A DNA stretch of 64,000 nucleotides from Puteibacter caeruleilacunae (GTDB lineage Bacteria; Bacteroidota; Bacteroidia; Bacteroidales; Prolixibacteraceae). Every line of letters begins with the position of its first letter. Within the stretch, counting starts at the first letter, position 1. Below are positions 63,514 to 64,000 of the stretch, in pieces. Below the pieces are notes generated by a model. The model made no database searches, had not been told where the DNA came from, and saw only the letters and a list, made by a program, of their open reading frames with translations. The DNA lies in NCBI GenBank assembly GCA_005217565.1, contig SJCO01000005.1, forward strand, positions 310,001-374,000, written 5' to 3'. Both the position numbers and the translations under genes were made by a program.

Positions 63514-63681
63514 TTAACTCTCTGAGATTGCATTAACTGGACATACGTCAACGCATTCTCCACAGTCAGTGCATGTTGCAGCATCGATTGTGAAAATTTT
63601 TCCTTCATGTATTGCATCTACGGGACATTTTGGAGCGCAATCCCCGCAAGCTGTACATTCATTTGAAATTAAGTAAGCCAT
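63514..63681 (-). CDS. 2x[4Fe-4S] ferredoxin
   Basis: The start at 63681 gives a 55-residue protein beginning MAYLISNECTACG. Two complete cluster motifs are present: CTACGDCAPKCPVDAI and CTDCGECVDVCPVNAI (C-x2-C-x2-C-x3-C-P). This is the small clostridial-type cytosolic electron carrier used by pyruvate:ferredoxin oxidoreductase and similar enzymes. An in-frame ATG 21 bp upstream is less likely. Confidence 0.95.
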   Translation of the reverse strand: MAYLISNECTACGDCAPKCPVDAIHEGKIFTIDAATCTDCGECVDVCPVNAISES

Positions 63682-63921
63682 AGTTTTTAATTTTGGTAAC
63701 ACAATTATAGGTTACGGGGTATTATCGTACTTGTTACTGCTGATAATTAGTTTATAATCAGATTAATTAAGACTTAAGTGATGGTTGCTGTTATTGTGGG
63801 CTAGTATAAGACCATTTTTATTATTCTGATTTCTACTCTAAAAGGTAAATAATGACTACTTGTTGTGACCTCTAGCACAGCTCTGGACGCTGTCAGGTGA
63901 TTCAAGGGAATGCAGAGGAAT

Positions 63922-64000
63922 CTATCCCAAAGCTACCTTATAACCCTTACATTTCGGATATTTCTCAGCAAGAAAGCAGCAATCATAGCGGCATTTAATG
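63922..64000 (-). CDS. C-terminal end of a Cys-rich protein, truncated by the window
   Basis: On the minus strand an open frame enters from the right edge and reads IKCRYDCCFLAEKYPK then CKGYKVALG before a TAG at 63922. Four cysteines in about 20 residues suggest a metal-binding or zinc-ribbon tail. Only 25 codons are visible, so this is tentative. Confidence 0.4.
   Translation of the reverse strand, partial: IKCRYDCCFLAEKYPKCKGYKVALG

Overview
The window looks like chromosomal DNA of a Bacteroidota species, probably class Bacteroidia and perhaps Marinilabiliales-like. That placement is inferred from tandem SusC/SusD pairs with FAS1 (fasciclin) lipoproteins, T9SS-type C-terminal sorting domains, the TTTG/TAnnTTTG promoter style, the lack of strong Shine-Dalgarno sites and moderate A+T content. 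I found no rRNA, tRNA, insertion sequence or CRISPR array.

Layout. 1-19702 (+) is one closely packed block: a 5'-truncated FAS1 protein, SusC/SusD pair 1, two FAS1 lipoproteins, SusC/SusD pair 2, a large T9SS-exported protein and an Asp-box lipoprotein. It reads as an outer-membrane glycan or glycoconjugate uptake locus. It ends at a terminator near 19731 and is followed by a VOC protein, an exported RbsD/FucU-like protein and a GH43/GH32-fold lipoprotein. 22055-24020 (-) holds fructose-1,6-bisphosphatase and a DUF1338 (HglS-like) dioxygenase.

24197-34689 (-) is the most unusual region. Six consecutive paralogous genes each encode an XRE/HigA-like helix-turn-helix followed by four helicase-associated (HA) repeats. 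They alternate strictly between two subtypes (B-A-B-A-B-A), so the array is three tandem two-gene cassettes. The last gene is followed after 11 bp by a recD2-type helicase carrying an apparent insertion. The block is bracketed by a 7-bp-period degenerate minisatellite downstream of recD2 and a purine-rich tract upstream of the first gene. I know of no described function for this arrangement and regard it as the best candidate for a new system.

34690-37735 (-) is a small redox operon (AraC regulator, ABM-like monooxygenase, FMN reductase-like protein, Old Yellow Enzyme). 38145-51171 is accessory: hypothetical membrane proteins and lipoproteins, an esterase, an XRE regulator, a diheme HzsA-related protein, a decayed HigA-type antitoxin, NDH-2, an acetate transporter, an orphan AbiEi, and a DUF3788/NADAR/YcxB-like run.

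51266-60816 (-) is a metalloid/metal resistance region: ArsR, a thioredoxin-fold protein, a CSCSS-type permease, a TolC/MFP/RND pump and an ACR3 arsenite exporter. Four or more copies of one inverted repeat (TGTTCG-N8-CGAACA) sit at the arsR, thioredoxin and permease promoters and define a local regulon. A different paired operator (TATGTCG-N8-CGACATA) lies upstream of ACR3. The window closes with a T9SS beta-helix protein, a DUF2023 protein, a 2x[4Fe-4S] ferredoxin and the C-terminal end of a cysteine-rich protein running off the right edge.
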